From positions 186,001 to 250,000 of the forward strand of contig NZ_JAAQYM010000003.1 in the NCBI RefSeq assembly GCF_012986595.1: a stretch of DNA of 64,000 bases, read 5' to 3'. The notes under the pieces are model-generated. The model was not told where the DNA came from. It did not search any database and saw nothing but the letters and a program-made list of their open reading frames with translations. The translations under genes and the position numbers were made by a program. Positions 51,456 through 60,057 of the stretch are shown here, in pieces (within the stretch, counting starts at the first letter, position 1; each line of letters begins with the position of its first letter). This DNA comes from Pseudomonas koreensis. Lineage in GTDB: Bacteria; Pseudomonadota; Gammaproteobacteria; Pseudomonadales; Pseudomonadaceae.

Positions 51456-52427
51456 ATGAGCGTTCGCGTCGGGATTGTCATGGACCCTATCGCCAGCATT
51501 TCCTATAAAAAGGATAGCTCGCTGGCCATGCTGCTGGCCGCGCAGAAACGCGGCTGGGAGCTGTTCTACATGGAACAGCGTGACCTGTATCAGGCCGAAG
51601 GTCAGGCCCGGGCGCGCATGAAGCCGCTGAAAGTCTTCGCCAACCCGGAAAAATGGTTCGAACTGGACGCCGAGCAGGACAACCTGCTGAGCGATCTGGA
51701 CGTGATCCTGATGCGCAAGGATCCGCCGTTCGACATGGAGTTTGTCTACTCCACCTACCTGCTGGAACAGGCCGAAACCGCCGGCGTGCTGGTGGTCAAC
51801 AAGCCGCAGAGCCTGCGTGACTGCAACGAAAAACTGTTCGCCACGCTGTTCCCGCAGTGCACCCCGCCAACCATCGTCAGCCGTCGCGCCGACGTGCTGC
51901 GCGAATTCGCCGCCAAGCATGGCGACGTGATCCTCAAGCCGCTGGACGGCATGGGTGGCACGTCGATTTTCCGTCACCGCGCCGGCGACCCGAACCTGTC
52001 GGTGATCCTCGAAACCCTGACCGCCCTTGGCGGCCAGCAGATCATGGGCCAGGCCTATCTGCCGGCGATCAAGGACGGCGACAAGCGCATCCTGATGATC
52101 GACGGCGAGCCGGTGGATTACTGCCTGGCGCGGATTCCGGCCCAGGGCGAAACCCGGGGTAACCTCGCCGCCGGTGGCCGTGGCGAAGCACGTCCGCTGA
52201 CCGACAAGGATCGCTGGATCGCCGCGCAAGTCGGCCCGACCCTGCGCGAGAAAGGCCTGCTGTTCGTCGGCCTGGACGTGATTGGCGAAAACCTCACCGA
52301 AATCAACGTCACCAGCCCGACCTGCATCCGCGAAATCGACAACGCGTTCGGCACTGACATCGGCGGCATGCTGATGGACGCGATCGACAAGAAGCTGCAA
52401 GCCGCCGGCAAAAAGCCGCAAGCTTGA
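51456..52427 (+). CDS. gshB: Glutathione synthetase
   Basis: ATP-grasp enzyme that joins gamma-glutamylcysteine and glycine. The 323-residue protein shows the N-terminal RVGIVMDPIASISYKKDSSLAML, LMRKDPPFDMEFVYSTYLLE, KPLDGMGGTSIFRH (ATP loop), GNLAAGGRGEARPL and ENLTEINVTSPTCIREID (metal site). CGAGGAAAA precedes the ATG. Placement between pilG and tonB3 is the pseudomonad order. Confidence 0.97.
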   Translation: MSVRVGIVMDPIASISYKKDSSLAMLLAAQKRGWELFYMEQRDLYQAEGQARARMKPLKVFANPEKWFELDAEQDNLLSDLDVILMRKDPPFDMEFVYSTYLLEQAETAGVLVVNKPQSLRDCNEKLFATLFPQCTPPTIVSRRADVLREFAAKHGDVILKPLDGMGGTSIFRHRAGDPNLSVILETLTALGGQQIMGQAYLPAIKDGDKRILMIDGEPVDYCLARIPAQGETRGNLAAGGRGEARPLTDKDRWIAAQVGPTLREKGLLFVGLDVIGENLTEINVTSPTCIREIDNAFGTDIGGMLMDAIDKKLQAAGKKPQA

Positions 52428-52534
52428 CGTGTGTCACATGCAGCTTGTCGCTTGAAGCGTGAAGCCCAAGGCGCGAAACCAACATTGCGTTATCATGCGC
52501 AGCCTCTGAAAAGCGCGATGTTGGTTTTCTTGTC

Positions 52535-53434
52535 ATGACCCTCCCGTCCGATCTGCCCGCAGAACTCGCCCATCGTGGCGTGCGCCCGGCCGATCGCCTC
52601 GGATTTACCCTGTTTCTCGCAGCGCTGATTCATTTGGCGCTGCTGCTGGGCGTTGGCTTCACCATGGTCGAGCCCAAGCAGATCAGCAAAACCCTGGAAA
52701 TCACCCTCGCCACCTTCAAGAGCGAAACCAAGCCGAAAAAGGCTGATTTCCTCGCTCAGGAAAACCAGGAAGGCAGCGGCACCCTCGACAAGAAGGCGAT
52801 CCCCAAGACCACCGAGGTCGCGCCGTTCCAGGACAATCAGGTCAAAAAGGTCACCCCGCCACCGGCCGCCAAACCGGAGGTTCGCGAAGCGGCGCCCAAG
52901 GCTGCGGTGACCACGGTGGCGCCGAAACAGCAAAAGGCGCCGACCAAGAAAGAAGAAACCAAGACCGAGACCAAACCTGCGGTCGATGCGCCGACGTTCG
53001 ACAGCTCGCAGCTGTCCAGCGACATCGCCAGCCTCGAAGCCGAACTGGCCAACGAACAACAGCTGTACGCCAAGCGCCCGCGCATCCACCGTTTGAGCGC
53101 CGCCTCGACCATGCGCGACAAGGGCGCCTGGTACAAGGACGACTGGCGCAAGAAGGTCGAGCGCATCGGCAACCTCAATTACCCGGAAGAAGCCCGGCGC
53201 AAGCAGATCTACGGCAACCTGCGCCTGATGGTCTCGATCAACCGCGACGGCTCGCTGTATGAAGTGCTGGTGCTCGAATCCTCCGGCCAGCCGCTGCTGG
53301 ATCAGGCCGCGCAGCGCATCGTCCGACTGGCGGCACCGTTTGCCCCGTTTACCGGCGATCTGTCGGATATCGACCGACTGGAAATCATCCGCACCTGGAA
53401 ATTCGCCCGGGGCGACAAGCTCTCCAGCAACTGA
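52535..53434 (+). CDS. tonB3: TonB-family energy transducer (TonB3-like)
   Basis: The 299-residue protein has an N-terminal membrane anchor (GFTLFLAALIHLALLLGVGFTMV, residues 24-46), a long Pro/Lys/Ala-rich periplasmic spacer (about residues 55-185), and a C-terminal TonB domain starting KKVERIGNLNYPEEARRKQIYGNLRLMVSINRDG and ending LEIIRTWKFARGD. It would couple proton-motive force to outer-membrane functions. By its place next to gshB and pilG it matches TonB3, which in P. aeruginosa affects twitching motility. No strong ribosome-binding site is seen. Confidence 0.88.
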   Translation: MTLPSDLPAELAHRGVRPADRLGFTLFLAALIHLALLLGVGFTMVEPKQISKTLEITLATFKSETKPKKADFLAQENQEGSGTLDKKAIPKTTEVAPFQDNQVKKVTPPPAAKPEVREAAPKAAVTTVAPKQQKAPTKKEETKTETKPAVDAPTFDSSQLSSDIASLEAELANEQQLYAKRPRIHRLSAASTMRDKGAWYKDDWRKKVERIGNLNYPEEARRKQIYGNLRLMVSINRDGSLYEVLVLESSGQPLLDQAAQRIVRLAAPFAPFTGDLSDIDRLEIIRTWKFARGDKLSSN

Positions 53435-53453
53435 ACAGCACCAAGCGAGCTTT

Positions 53454-53575
53454 TGTGGCGAGGGAGCTTGCTCCCGCTGGGCTGCGAAGCGGCCCCCTGC
53501 ATTTGTTCAGACACACCCGGAGATCAGATTTTACGACTGCTGCGCAGCCGAGTGGGAGCAAGCTCCCTCGCCACA
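53454..53575. repeat. REPIN, family A
   Basis: GTGGCGAGGGAGCTTGCTCC and its inverted copy flank about 75 bases, between tonB3 and algH on the same strand. Confidence 0.9.
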
Positions 53576-53646
53576 GGGGGCGGGAAGACCATCCGCAACG
53601 CATCTCCAGCTTGTCAGTTCGCCCCCCGAACGCCACACTATCGCTC

Positions 53647-54219
53647 ATGAAAAACGTCAGCCCCAGCTACCTCAAGCATCATTTTCTGATCGCCATGCCA
53701 CACATGGCCGACCCGAACTTTGCCCACACCTTGACCTACATCGTCGAGCACACGGCCAATGGCGCCATGGGGCTGGTGGTCAATCGACCGCAAGAGCTGA
53801 ATCTGGCTGACATTCTCGAGCAACTGCGCCCGGACATCGATCCGCCAGCGCTGTGCCAGCATGTGCCGATCTTCATCGGCGGCCCGGTGCAGACCGATCG
53901 CGGTTTTGTCCTGCACCCGGCGGGCAAGACCTTTCAGGCCACCGTTGAGCTCGAAGGTGATCTGGCGCTGTCCACCTCGCAGGACGTGCTGTTCGCCATC
54001 GCCGACGGCGTGGGCCCGGCGAAAAGCGTGATCGCCCTCGGCTATGCCGGCTGGGAAGCCGGGCAACTGGAGGCCGAACTGGCCGACAACGCCTGGCTGA
54101 CCTGCCCGTACGACGCCGACATCCTGTTCAACACCAGCAGCGAGCTGCGCCTGGAAGCGGCGGCACGGCATCTGGGGATCAACCTCAGCCTGCTGACCAG
54201 TCAGGCGGGGCACGCCTGA
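53647..54219 (+). CDS. algH: YqgE/AlgH family protein
   Basis: The 190-residue cytoplasmic protein has the DUF179 features: LKHHFLIAMPHMADPNFAHTLTYIVEHTANGAMGLVVNRP at the start, PIFIGGPVQTDRGFVLH in the middle, then ALGYAGWEAGQLEAELADNAWLTCPYDADILF. AlgH was linked to alginate regulation, but its molecular role is unsettled. Its stop overlaps the ruvX start by one base (TGATG). Confidence 0.93.
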   Translation: MKNVSPSYLKHHFLIAMPHMADPNFAHTLTYIVEHTANGAMGLVVNRPQELNLADILEQLRPDIDPPALCQHVPIFIGGPVQTDRGFVLHPAGKTFQATVELEGDLALSTSQDVLFAIADGVGPAKSVIALGYAGWEAGQLEAELADNAWLTCPYDADILFNTSSELRLEAAARHLGINLSLLTSQAGHA

Positions 54220-54656
54220 TGGCCCTGCGCCTGATTCTCGGCTTCGACTACGGCACCAAACAGATCGGCGTCGCGGTCGGCCAGGTGATTACCGGCCAGG
54301 CCCGCGAGCTGTGCACCTTGAAGGCGCAGAACGGCGTTCCCGACTGGAACCAGGTCGAAGCCCTTATCAAGGAATGGAAACCCGACGCCGTCGTCGTCGG
54401 CCTGCCGTTGAACATGGACGGCACACCGAGCGACATGTGCGTACGCGCGGAGAAATTCGCCCGGCGCCTCAACGGCCGCTTCAATCTGCCCTTCTATACC
54501 CACGACGAACGCCTGACCACGTTCGAAGCCAAGGGCGAGCGACTGGCCCGTGGCGGGCAGAAAGGCAGTTACCGCGACAACCCGGTGGACGCCATCGCCG
54601 CCGCCCTGCTGCTGCAGGGCTGGCTCGATGAAAACACTGCATTGTTTGAATCCTGA
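54219..54656 (+). CDS. ruvX: RuvX/YqgF, Holliday-junction-resolvase-fold protein
   Basis: The 145-residue RNase H-fold protein shows the catalytic Asp in LILGFDYGTKQIGVAVG, then VVVGLPLNMDGTPSDMC, DERLTTFEAK and DAIAAALLLQGWL. Known roles are processing of pre-16S rRNA ends and junction cleavage. It is translationally coupled to algH. Confidence 0.93.
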   Translation: MALRLILGFDYGTKQIGVAVGQVITGQARELCTLKAQNGVPDWNQVEALIKEWKPDAVVVGLPLNMDGTPSDMCVRAEKFARRLNGRFNLPFYTHDERLTTFEAKGERLARGGQKGSYRDNPVDAIAAALLLQGWLDENTALFES

Positions 54657-54658
54657 CA

Positions 54659-54680
54659 AGCGCTTCGGCGCTTTTCTTTT
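54659..54680 (+). terminator. Hairpin with T-run between ruvX and pyrR
   Basis: AAGCGC-TTCG-GCGCTT is followed by TTCTTTT, the form of an intrinsic terminator, starting 3 bases after the ruvX stop. It separates algH-ruvX from the pyr genes and may be partial. Confidence 0.6.
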
Positions 54681-54736
54681 GAGCTACGACCCGAGCCGCG
54701 TCCAAGGACCCGGCTCGACCCCAAGAAGGAGCAACC

Positions 54737-55243
54737 ATGAGCCTGCCAAATCCCGCCGATCTGATCAGCCAGATGGCGACACGCCTCAAGGCGCACCTGG
54801 CCCAGCGTGGCATCAGTGAACCGCGCTACATCGGCATCCGCACCGGTGGCATCTGGGTCGCGCAGGCCCTGCTCAAGGAGCTGGGCAGCGATGCGCCACT
54901 GGGCACACTGGATGTTTCCTTCTACCGCGACGACTTCAGCCAGAACGGCCTGCACCCACAAGTGCGCCCGTCGGCCCTGCCCTTCGAGATCGAAGGCCAG
55001 CATCTGGTGCTGATCGACGACGTGCTGATGAGCGGCCGCACCATCCGCGCCGCCATGAACGAACTGTTCGACTACGGTCGTCCGGCCAGCGTGACCCTGG
55101 TCTGCCTGCTGGACCTGGACGCCGGCGAGCTGCCGATCCGCCCGAACGTGGTCGGCGCGACCCTGTCGCTGGCCGCTCACCAACGGGTCAAGTTGTCCGG
55201 CCCGGAGCCGCTGACCCTCGAACTGCAAGACCTGAATCCTTAA
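54737..55243 (+). CDS. pyrR: PyrR, bifunctional pyr regulator / uracil phosphoribosyltransferase
   Basis: The 168-residue PRT-fold protein shows [39 protein letters not shown] and the PRPP-binding loop [25 protein letters not shown]. In pseudomonads PyrR heads pyrR-pyrB-pyrC' and affects pyrimidine gene expression. AAGGAG precedes the ATG. pyrB starts 27 bases after its stop. Confidence 0.94.
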   Translation: MSLPNPADLISQMATRLKAHLAQRGISEPRYIGIRTGGIWVAQALLKELGSDAPLGTLDVSFYRDDFSQNGLHPQVRPSALPFEIEGQHLVLIDDVLMSGRTIRAAMNELFDYGRPASVTLVCLLDLDAGELPIRPNVVGATLSLAAHQRVKLSGPEPLTLELQDLNP

Positions 55244-55270
55244 TCCGCCCTATTGAGAGTCCCCCTCGCG

Positions 55271-56275
55271 ATGACGCCTCTAGATACCAAGCGCCCGCTG
55301 CAGCTCAATGATCAGGGCCAGCTGCGCCACTTCCTCTCGCTCGACGGCCTGCGCCGCGAGTTGCTGACGGAAATCCTCGACACTGCCGACTCGTTCCTCG
55401 AAGTCGGTGCCCGGGCGGTGAAGAAGGTCCCGTTGCTGCGCGGCAAGACCGTGTGCAACGTGTTCTTCGAAAACTCCACGCGCACCCGCACCACCTTCGA
55501 ACTGGCGGCCCAGCGGCTGTCGGCGGACGTGATCACCCTGAACGTGTCGACCTCGTCGGCCAGCAAGGGTGAAACCCTGCTCGACACCCTGCGCAACCTC
55601 GAAGCCATGGCCGCCGACATGTTCGTCGTGCGCCACGGCGATTCCGGGGCCGCACACTTCATCGCCGAGCATGTCTGCCCACAAGTGGCGATCATCAACG
55701 GCGGCGACGGCCGTCACGCGCACCCGACCCAGGGCATGCTCGACATGCTCACCATCCGTCGGCACAAGGGCGGTTTCGAAAACCTCTCGGTGGCGATCGT
55801 CGGCGACATCCTGCACTCGCGGGTGGCGCGCTCGAACATGCTCGCCCTGAAAACCCTCGGCTGCCCGGACATCCGCGTGATCGCGCCGAAGACCCTGCTG
55901 CCGATCGGCATCGAGCAGTACGGCGTCAAGGTCTACACCGACATGAACGAAGGCCTGAAGGACGTCGACGTAGTGATCATGCTGCGCCTGCAGCGTGAAC
56001 GCATGACCGGCGGCCTGCTGCCGAGCGAAGGCGAGTTCTATCGCCTGTTCGGCCTGACCACCGCGCGTCTGGCCGGGGCCAAACCCGATTGCATCGTCAT
56101 GCACCCGGGGCCGATCAACCGTGGCGTGGAAATCGAATCGGCAGTGGCCGACGGCCCGCATTCGGTGATCCTCAATCAGGTCACCTACGGCATCGCGATC
56201 CGCATGGCCGTGCTGTCGATGGCCATGAGCGGGCAAACAGCGCAACGTCAATTCGAGCAGGAGAACGCCCAGTGA
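55271..56275 (+). CDS. pyrB: Aspartate carbamoyltransferase catalytic subunit
   Basis: First committed pyrimidine enzyme, making carbamoyl aspartate. The 334-residue protein shows the carbamoyl-phosphate loop [19 protein letters not shown], the loop [35 protein letters not shown] and [12 protein letters not shown]. Family start [14 protein letters not shown] at 55271 is used; an extension to 55253 lacks support. Its stop overlaps the pyrC' GTG (GTGA). Pseudomonas ATCase is a dodecamer of PyrB and inactive PyrC'. Confidence 0.96.
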   Translation: MTPLDTKRPLQLNDQGQLRHFLSLDGLRRELLTEILDTADSFLEVGARAVKKVPLLRGKTVCNVFFENSTRTRTTFELAAQRLSADVITLNVSTSSASKGETLLDTLRNLEAMAADMFVVRHGDSGAAHFIAEHVCPQVAIINGGDGRHAHPTQGMLDMLTIRRHKGGFENLSVAIVGDILHSRVARSNMLALKTLGCPDIRVIAPKTLLPIGIEQYGVKVYTDMNEGLKDVDVVIMLRLQRERMTGGLLPSEGEFYRLFGLTTARLAGAKPDCIVMHPGPINRGVEIESAVADGPHSVILNQVTYGIAIRMAVLSMAMSGQTAQRQFEQENAQ

Positions 56276-57543
56276 AGCTCAGCATTCTCGGCGCCCGTGT
56301 CATCGATCCAAGCAGCGGCCTGGATCAAATCACCGACATCCACGTTGAAGCCTGCAAGATCGTCGCCCTCGGCGCCGCGCCGGCCGGTTTCACTGCCGTT
56401 GAAACCATCGACGCCCAAGGCCTTGTCGCCGCGCCCGGGCTGGTCGATCTGAACGTCGCTCTGCGCGAGCCGGGCTACAGCCGCAAAGGCAGCATCGCCA
56501 GCGAAACCCGTGCGGCAGCAGCCGGTGGCGTGACCAGCCTGTGCTGCCCGCCGAAGACCAAACCGGTGCTCGACACCTCGGCGGTGGCCGAACTGATCCT
56601 CGACCGCGCCCGTGAAGCCGGCAACACCAAGGTGTTTCCGATTGGCGCGCTGAGTAAAGGTCTGGATGGCGAACAGCTTGCAGAGCTGGTAGCGCTGCGT
56701 GACGCCGGGTGCGTGGCGTTCGGCAATGGCCTGGAGAGTTTCCGCAACACCCGCACCCTGTGCCGGGCGCTGGAGTACGCGGCCACCTTCGACCTGACGG
56801 TGATCTTCAATTCGCAGGATCACGACCTGGCGGATGGCGGCCTGGCTCACGAAGGCGCGGTCGCCAGCTTCCTCGGACTGCCGGGCATTCCGGAAACGGC
56901 GGAAACCGTGGCCCTGGCCCGCGATCTGTTGCTGGTCGAGCAGACCGGCGTGCGCGCGCACTTCAGCCAACTGACCAGCGCTCGCGGCGTCGCCCTGATC
57001 GCCCAGGCCCAGGCCCGTGGCTTGAAGGTGACGGCGGATGTCGCGCTGTATCAACTGATCCTGACCGATGAAGCGCTGATCGACTTCAGCAGCCTGTATC
57101 ACGTGCAACCGCCGCTGCGCACCCGCGCGGACCGCGACGGCCTGCGTGAGGCAGTGAAGTCGGGTGTGGTGTCGGCAATCTCCAGCCATCACCAGCCGCA
57201 CGAACGCGACGCCAAACTGGCACCGTTCGGCGCAACCGAGCCGGGCATCAGCAGCGTCGAGTTGTTGCTGCCGCTGGCGATGACCCTGGTCGAGGACGGT
57301 CTGCTGGATCTGCCGACCCTGCTTGCACGCCTGAGCGCAGGCCCTGCAGACGCGCTGCGGCTGCCGGCGGGCAAACTGGCGGTAGGCGGTGCGGCGGATA
57401 TCGTGCTGTTCGATCCGAAGGCTTCGACCGTCGCGGGCGAAACCTGGCTGTCGAAAGGCGAAAACTGCCCGTTCCTCGGTCACACCCTGCCGGGTGTGGT
57501 GCGTTATACGCTGGTGGATGGGCGGATCAGCCACCAGGCCTGA
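56272..57543 (+). CDS. pyrC': PyrC', inactive dihydroorotase-like subunit of ATCase
   Basis: The 423-residue amidohydrolase-fold protein lacks the metal ligands of active dihydroorotase: the usual HxH is N61-V-A63 in [13 protein letters not shown], although the neighbouring LREPG is kept. Other segments are [33 protein letters not shown] and [17 protein letters not shown]. In P. putida and P. aeruginosa such a chain is needed to assemble the PyrB dodecamer, and the true dihydroorotase is encoded elsewhere. GTG start overlaps the pyrB stop. A terminator follows. Confidence 0.95.
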   Translation: MKLSILGARVIDPSSGLDQITDIHVEACKIVALGAAPAGFTAVETIDAQGLVAAPGLVDLNVALREPGYSRKGSIASETRAAAAGGVTSLCCPPKTKPVLDTSAVAELILDRAREAGNTKVFPIGALSKGLDGEQLAELVALRDAGCVAFGNGLESFRNTRTLCRALEYAATFDLTVIFNSQDHDLADGGLAHEGAVASFLGLPGIPETAETVALARDLLLVEQTGVRAHFSQLTSARGVALIAQAQARGLKVTADVALYQLILTDEALIDFSSLYHVQPPLRTRADRDGLREAVKSGVVSAISSHHQPHERDAKLAPFGATEPGISSVELLLPLAMTLVEDGLLDLPTLLARLSAGPADALRLPAGKLAVGGAADIVLFDPKASTVAGETWLSKGENCPFLGHTLPGVVRYTLVDGRISHQA

Positions 57544-57865
57544 AGATAAGAGATAGCAGGCTGTAGTGGCCTGCTATCTCTTGATAGCTTGTTCAATAGC
57601 GACAAACATCCTTACTGCGAAATGTCGCTTTAATTCATTGTTCGCAACATCCATCTCCCTCTAGCCACCTCAGCCGTTAGATTTACACCAAGCGGCGTAG
57701 GAAAGCGGCCGCCTGCCATAAAGAAATATCCGACGCTTTACACTCTCGTAAAAACAGCTTCGACACAATCAGAAATAGCCTACAAAGTTCTCATAGGTAA
57801 AACGTGTGCGCAGTCATTAATATAAAAATGTCAGACGGATAACCGACACGCACAAGGATGAACAT
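57544..57865. other. AT-rich intergenic stretch ahead of the bacteriocin gene
   Basis: This stretch of 322 bases holds the pyrC' terminator at its left end. An inverted repeat AGCGACA/TGTCGCT lies at 57598-57629. A weak promoter with -10 candidate TAATAT or TATAAA is at 57818-57826. Base composition falls sharply after 57585, the probable left edge of an acquired island. No gene is seen. Confidence 0.6.
57547..57582. terminator. pyrC' terminator
   Basis: Stem AAGAGATAGCAGGC/GCCTGCTATCTCTT with a TGTAGTG loop begins 4 bases after the pyrC' stop. The stem is long and symmetrical, so it may work on both strands. Confidence 0.8.
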
Positions 57866-58852
57866 ATGAAAAATGGACTTACGCTCCCCCCGATTATCAC
57901 CAGAGGTACAACAGGAAACTCTGGCGGTTTTACAGTCGACTCCGGCTTCAGATGGGGGACCTACGCAACAGCAGATTGGCAGGGCGCAGGAGAGGCCATC
58001 GTAACCAACGACGGTCAAACCTATTCACTACCACTGAGTAGTGGCCCAGCAATAACCTCAGCAGAAATGGATATGTTTCATGCCTGGCTTGAAATGAAAT
58101 CCGGTATTAAAGCCTTCACCTATGAATTGCAAATGGTGAACAAAGCAATTAATAACGACGCCCTGGGTGGAATTCGTGACCTCTGGAGAATCACAGAAAG
58201 CGACAACTATTTACTAAGCAACTCCACCACCATCAGCCATGGTTATTTAAAGAACAAAGTCATCAACTTCAGTTTGGCTGATTCATTTGCGGCGCAGCAA
58301 AAGCTTAGCGCCATAGAAGCATTGATCAAAGTTTCCGCGACTGCTCCGTACAATCTGAATTACGAAACACTCACAACCGAGCTTTCTGGAGGTACTTTCA
58401 GCCCGATCAAAGCCTTTGCTCATTACCTCTGGGGAAATGGCGAGAGGCTGAGGGTCAACATCAACAATATTGGCTTGAATGTCAGCGCCAACGAACTGCC
58501 CTTACTTGCAAGCTCTATCGCGAGCACTCGAGAAGCCGGCACCTATTACTTATCTGACCCAAAGATCCCTTACGCCACCATTAATGACAGCAACGTCACC
58601 GGAGCATATCTAGGAAGAATAACGTTAAAGATGGAAGGAAACTTCACGCGGGACAACGCAGGATCCTGGGTTTTCGATGGTGTTATCAAAGCCTATACTG
58701 ACACTTACGACTTCGATGCAAGCAACAGATCGACTGCCCTTGAGTTATTAACGACAGCAGGCAGGGTATTTTCCGGAACACATTATGAAATCGATATTTT
58801 TGGCGAGCATAAAATAAGGCTAAGCGGAACTGGATTTCACCCTACCCCGTGA
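57866..58852 (+). CDS. Colicin M-type bacteriocin (putative lipid II phosphatase)
   Basis: The 328-residue protein has no signal peptide, as expected for a bacteriocin released by lysis. Its C-terminal part matches the colicin M/PaeM catalytic domain: YLGRITLKMEGNFTRDNAG, then SWVFDGVIKAYTDTYDFDAS at about 265-286, with Asp279, Tyr281, Asp282 and Arg288. Family members cleave lipid II in the target periplasm after TonB-linked uptake. The family His before the Arg is Asn287 here, and the loop is one residue shorter. The N-terminal 150 residues are the likely receptor-binding and translocation part and differ from colicin M; no clear TonB box is seen (LTLPPIITRG is the best candidate). AAGGA is 7 bases before the ATG. 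The gene is AT-rich compared with its neighbours. Recognition is by eye, not by search. Confidence 0.8.
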   Translation: MKNGLTLPPIITRGTTGNSGGFTVDSGFRWGTYATADWQGAGEAIVTNDGQTYSLPLSSGPAITSAEMDMFHAWLEMKSGIKAFTYELQMVNKAINNDALGGIRDLWRITESDNYLLSNSTTISHGYLKNKVINFSLADSFAAQQKLSAIEALIKVSATAPYNLNYETLTTELSGGTFSPIKAFAHYLWGNGERLRVNINNIGLNVSANELPLLASSIASTREAGTYYLSDPKIPYATINDSNVTGAYLGRITLKMEGNFTRDNAGSWVFDGVIKAYTDTYDFDASNRSTALELLTTAGRVFSGTHYEIDIFGEHKIRLSGTGFHPTP

Positions 58853-58892
58853 GCATCAATAACTCTACAGACATCTGCACAACGGAGAGCGA

Positions 58893-59297
58893 ATGAGAAG
58901 AGCTTACAAACTAACAAGTTACTTGTATCCGATCGTTCTCGCACTGACATCTGGGGCAGGAGCACTCATACTAATTAAAAACCTCAAAGCAGGAGCATAT
59001 GACGTCACTCAGGATTCAATCGGTCTGCCCATTGGTGTAACACTGATGGTTTTCCTGATACTGGCACTCACGCACCTACTGCAGATTCTCTTATTGCGCC
59101 GGGCATGCGCCAACTCGTTTGCGAATATATTACTGAAAATATCAGCATATTTGATTGCAACAGTATCGCTGCTGATTTTGGTGGACAGGATTGTGTATTG
59201 GTCCACACCCAATCACGCCGTCCTCGCAATACTTTATGGCGTCACTGCCATTACGTTTGTCGTTTTCCAGATGCAAACCATCGCGCAATTGAAATAA
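58893..59297 (+). CDS. Putative immunity protein for the colicin M-type bacteriocin (membrane)
   Basis: The 134-residue protein has four hydrophobic helices: about 12-30 (PIVLALTSGAGALILIKNL), 47-68 (PIGVTLMVFLILALTHLLQIL), 83-102 (LKISAYLIATVSLLILVDRI) and 108-126. A four-helix inner-membrane immunity protein (PmiA type) is known for PaeM-like bacteriocins of Pseudomonas, and this one lies 40 bases downstream on the same strand with GGAGAG before the ATG. Sequence alone does not prove immunity; position, size and topology are the basis. AT-rich like the bacteriocin gene. Confidence 0.7.
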   Translation: MRRAYKLTSYLYPIVLALTSGAGALILIKNLKAGAYDVTQDSIGLPIGVTLMVFLILALTHLLQILLLRRACANSFANILLKISAYLIATVSLLILVDRIVYWSTPNHAVLAILYGVTAITFVVFQMQTIAQLK

Positions 59298-59318
59298 CAC
59301 AAATGCAAGACCGGGGGT

Positions 59319-59368
59319 CGAGGGGGGGGCCTGCCGGCGCGCGAAGTGCGTCGGCAGTCTGCCCCTCG
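59319..59368. repeat. Nested palindrome after the immunity gene
   Basis: CGAGGGG/CCCCTCG enclose CTGCCGGCGC/GCGTCGGCAG around a short GAAGT-type loop. It marks the return to GC-rich DNA and may terminate the immunity transcript and the convergent TM2 gene. It resembles a lone, degenerate REP. Confidence 0.6.
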
Positions 59369-59374
59369 CCACAA

Positions 59375-59809
59375 TTACTGAAAGGTGCCGCGGTTCTGCG
59401 CATTACGCACCGAGACCTGATCATTCAGTGTCCAGAAGTCATACAGCACCCCGACAAAGAACAACCCGCCGGTCAGCAGATACAGCAACCCGCTGATCCA
59501 CTTGCCCTGGTACATCCGGTGCACGCCGAACACGCCCAGGAATGTCAGCAGAATCCACGCCACGTTGTATTCGATCGGCCCTGCGGCAAAACGCAGATCC
59601 GCCTCGCGGTCCATCGCCGGGATCAGGAACACGTCGATCAGCCAGCCAATACCCAACAAGCCGAAGGTGAAAAACCAGATCGTGCCGGTGACCGGTTTGC
59701 CGTAATAGAAGCGGTGAGCGCCGGTGAATCCGAAGATCCACAGCAGGTAACCGATGATTTTGCTGTGGGTGTCTTGTTCCTTCACGCGGGGTAGCTGATA
59801 GCGGTTCAT
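59375..59809 (-). CDS. TM2-domain membrane protein
   Basis: The 144-residue protein has a TM2 domain at about 20-60 (KIIGYLLWIFGFTGAHRFYYGKPVTGTIWFFTFGLLGIGWLIDVFLIPAM) and a second similar pair of helices after residue 78 (AWILLTFLGVFGVHRMYQGKWISGLLYLLTGGLFFVGVLYDFWTLNDQV). The repeated G.(A/V)HR(F/M)Y.GK motif occurs in both halves, so the protein looks like a tandem TM2. Function unknown. ATG at 59809 follows GAGGTC; the longer frame lacks support. Confidence 0.88.
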   Translation of the reverse strand: MNRYQLPRVKEQDTHSKIIGYLLWIFGFTGAHRFYYGKPVTGTIWFFTFGLLGIGWLIDVFLIPAMDREADLRFAAGPIEYNVAWILLTFLGVFGVHRMYQGKWISGLLYLLTGGLFFVGVLYDFWTLNDQVSVRNAQNRGTFQ

Positions 59810-60057
59810 GAAGACCTCGTTGCACACGATAGATAAATATTCTTTAAATCTTTGTGACTTTTTTACAGGTAGCCGACGTATGGCAAATGTTACCGTGTCT
59901 GCCGTCAAAGCCTTATAACACCTGACTTCTGCCGGACAATCGCGTCCATTTGCCGCTTGTTTGGTTCCGTTGCCTCCCGATTGAATCGACCAACGGCCTC
60001 GGAAGGGACAAAAAAGCTGTTATAAAGTTGCGCGCTACCACATAAGAGCCACGCCTA

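Noticed and set aside
57740..57760. LexA-like box upstream of the bacteriocin gene (CTC-N9-CAG)
   Set aside because: The spacing is 9 rather than 10 and the first half is CTC rather than CTG, so it does not meet the SOS-box consensus. SOS control of the bacteriocin remains possible but is not supported by sequence.
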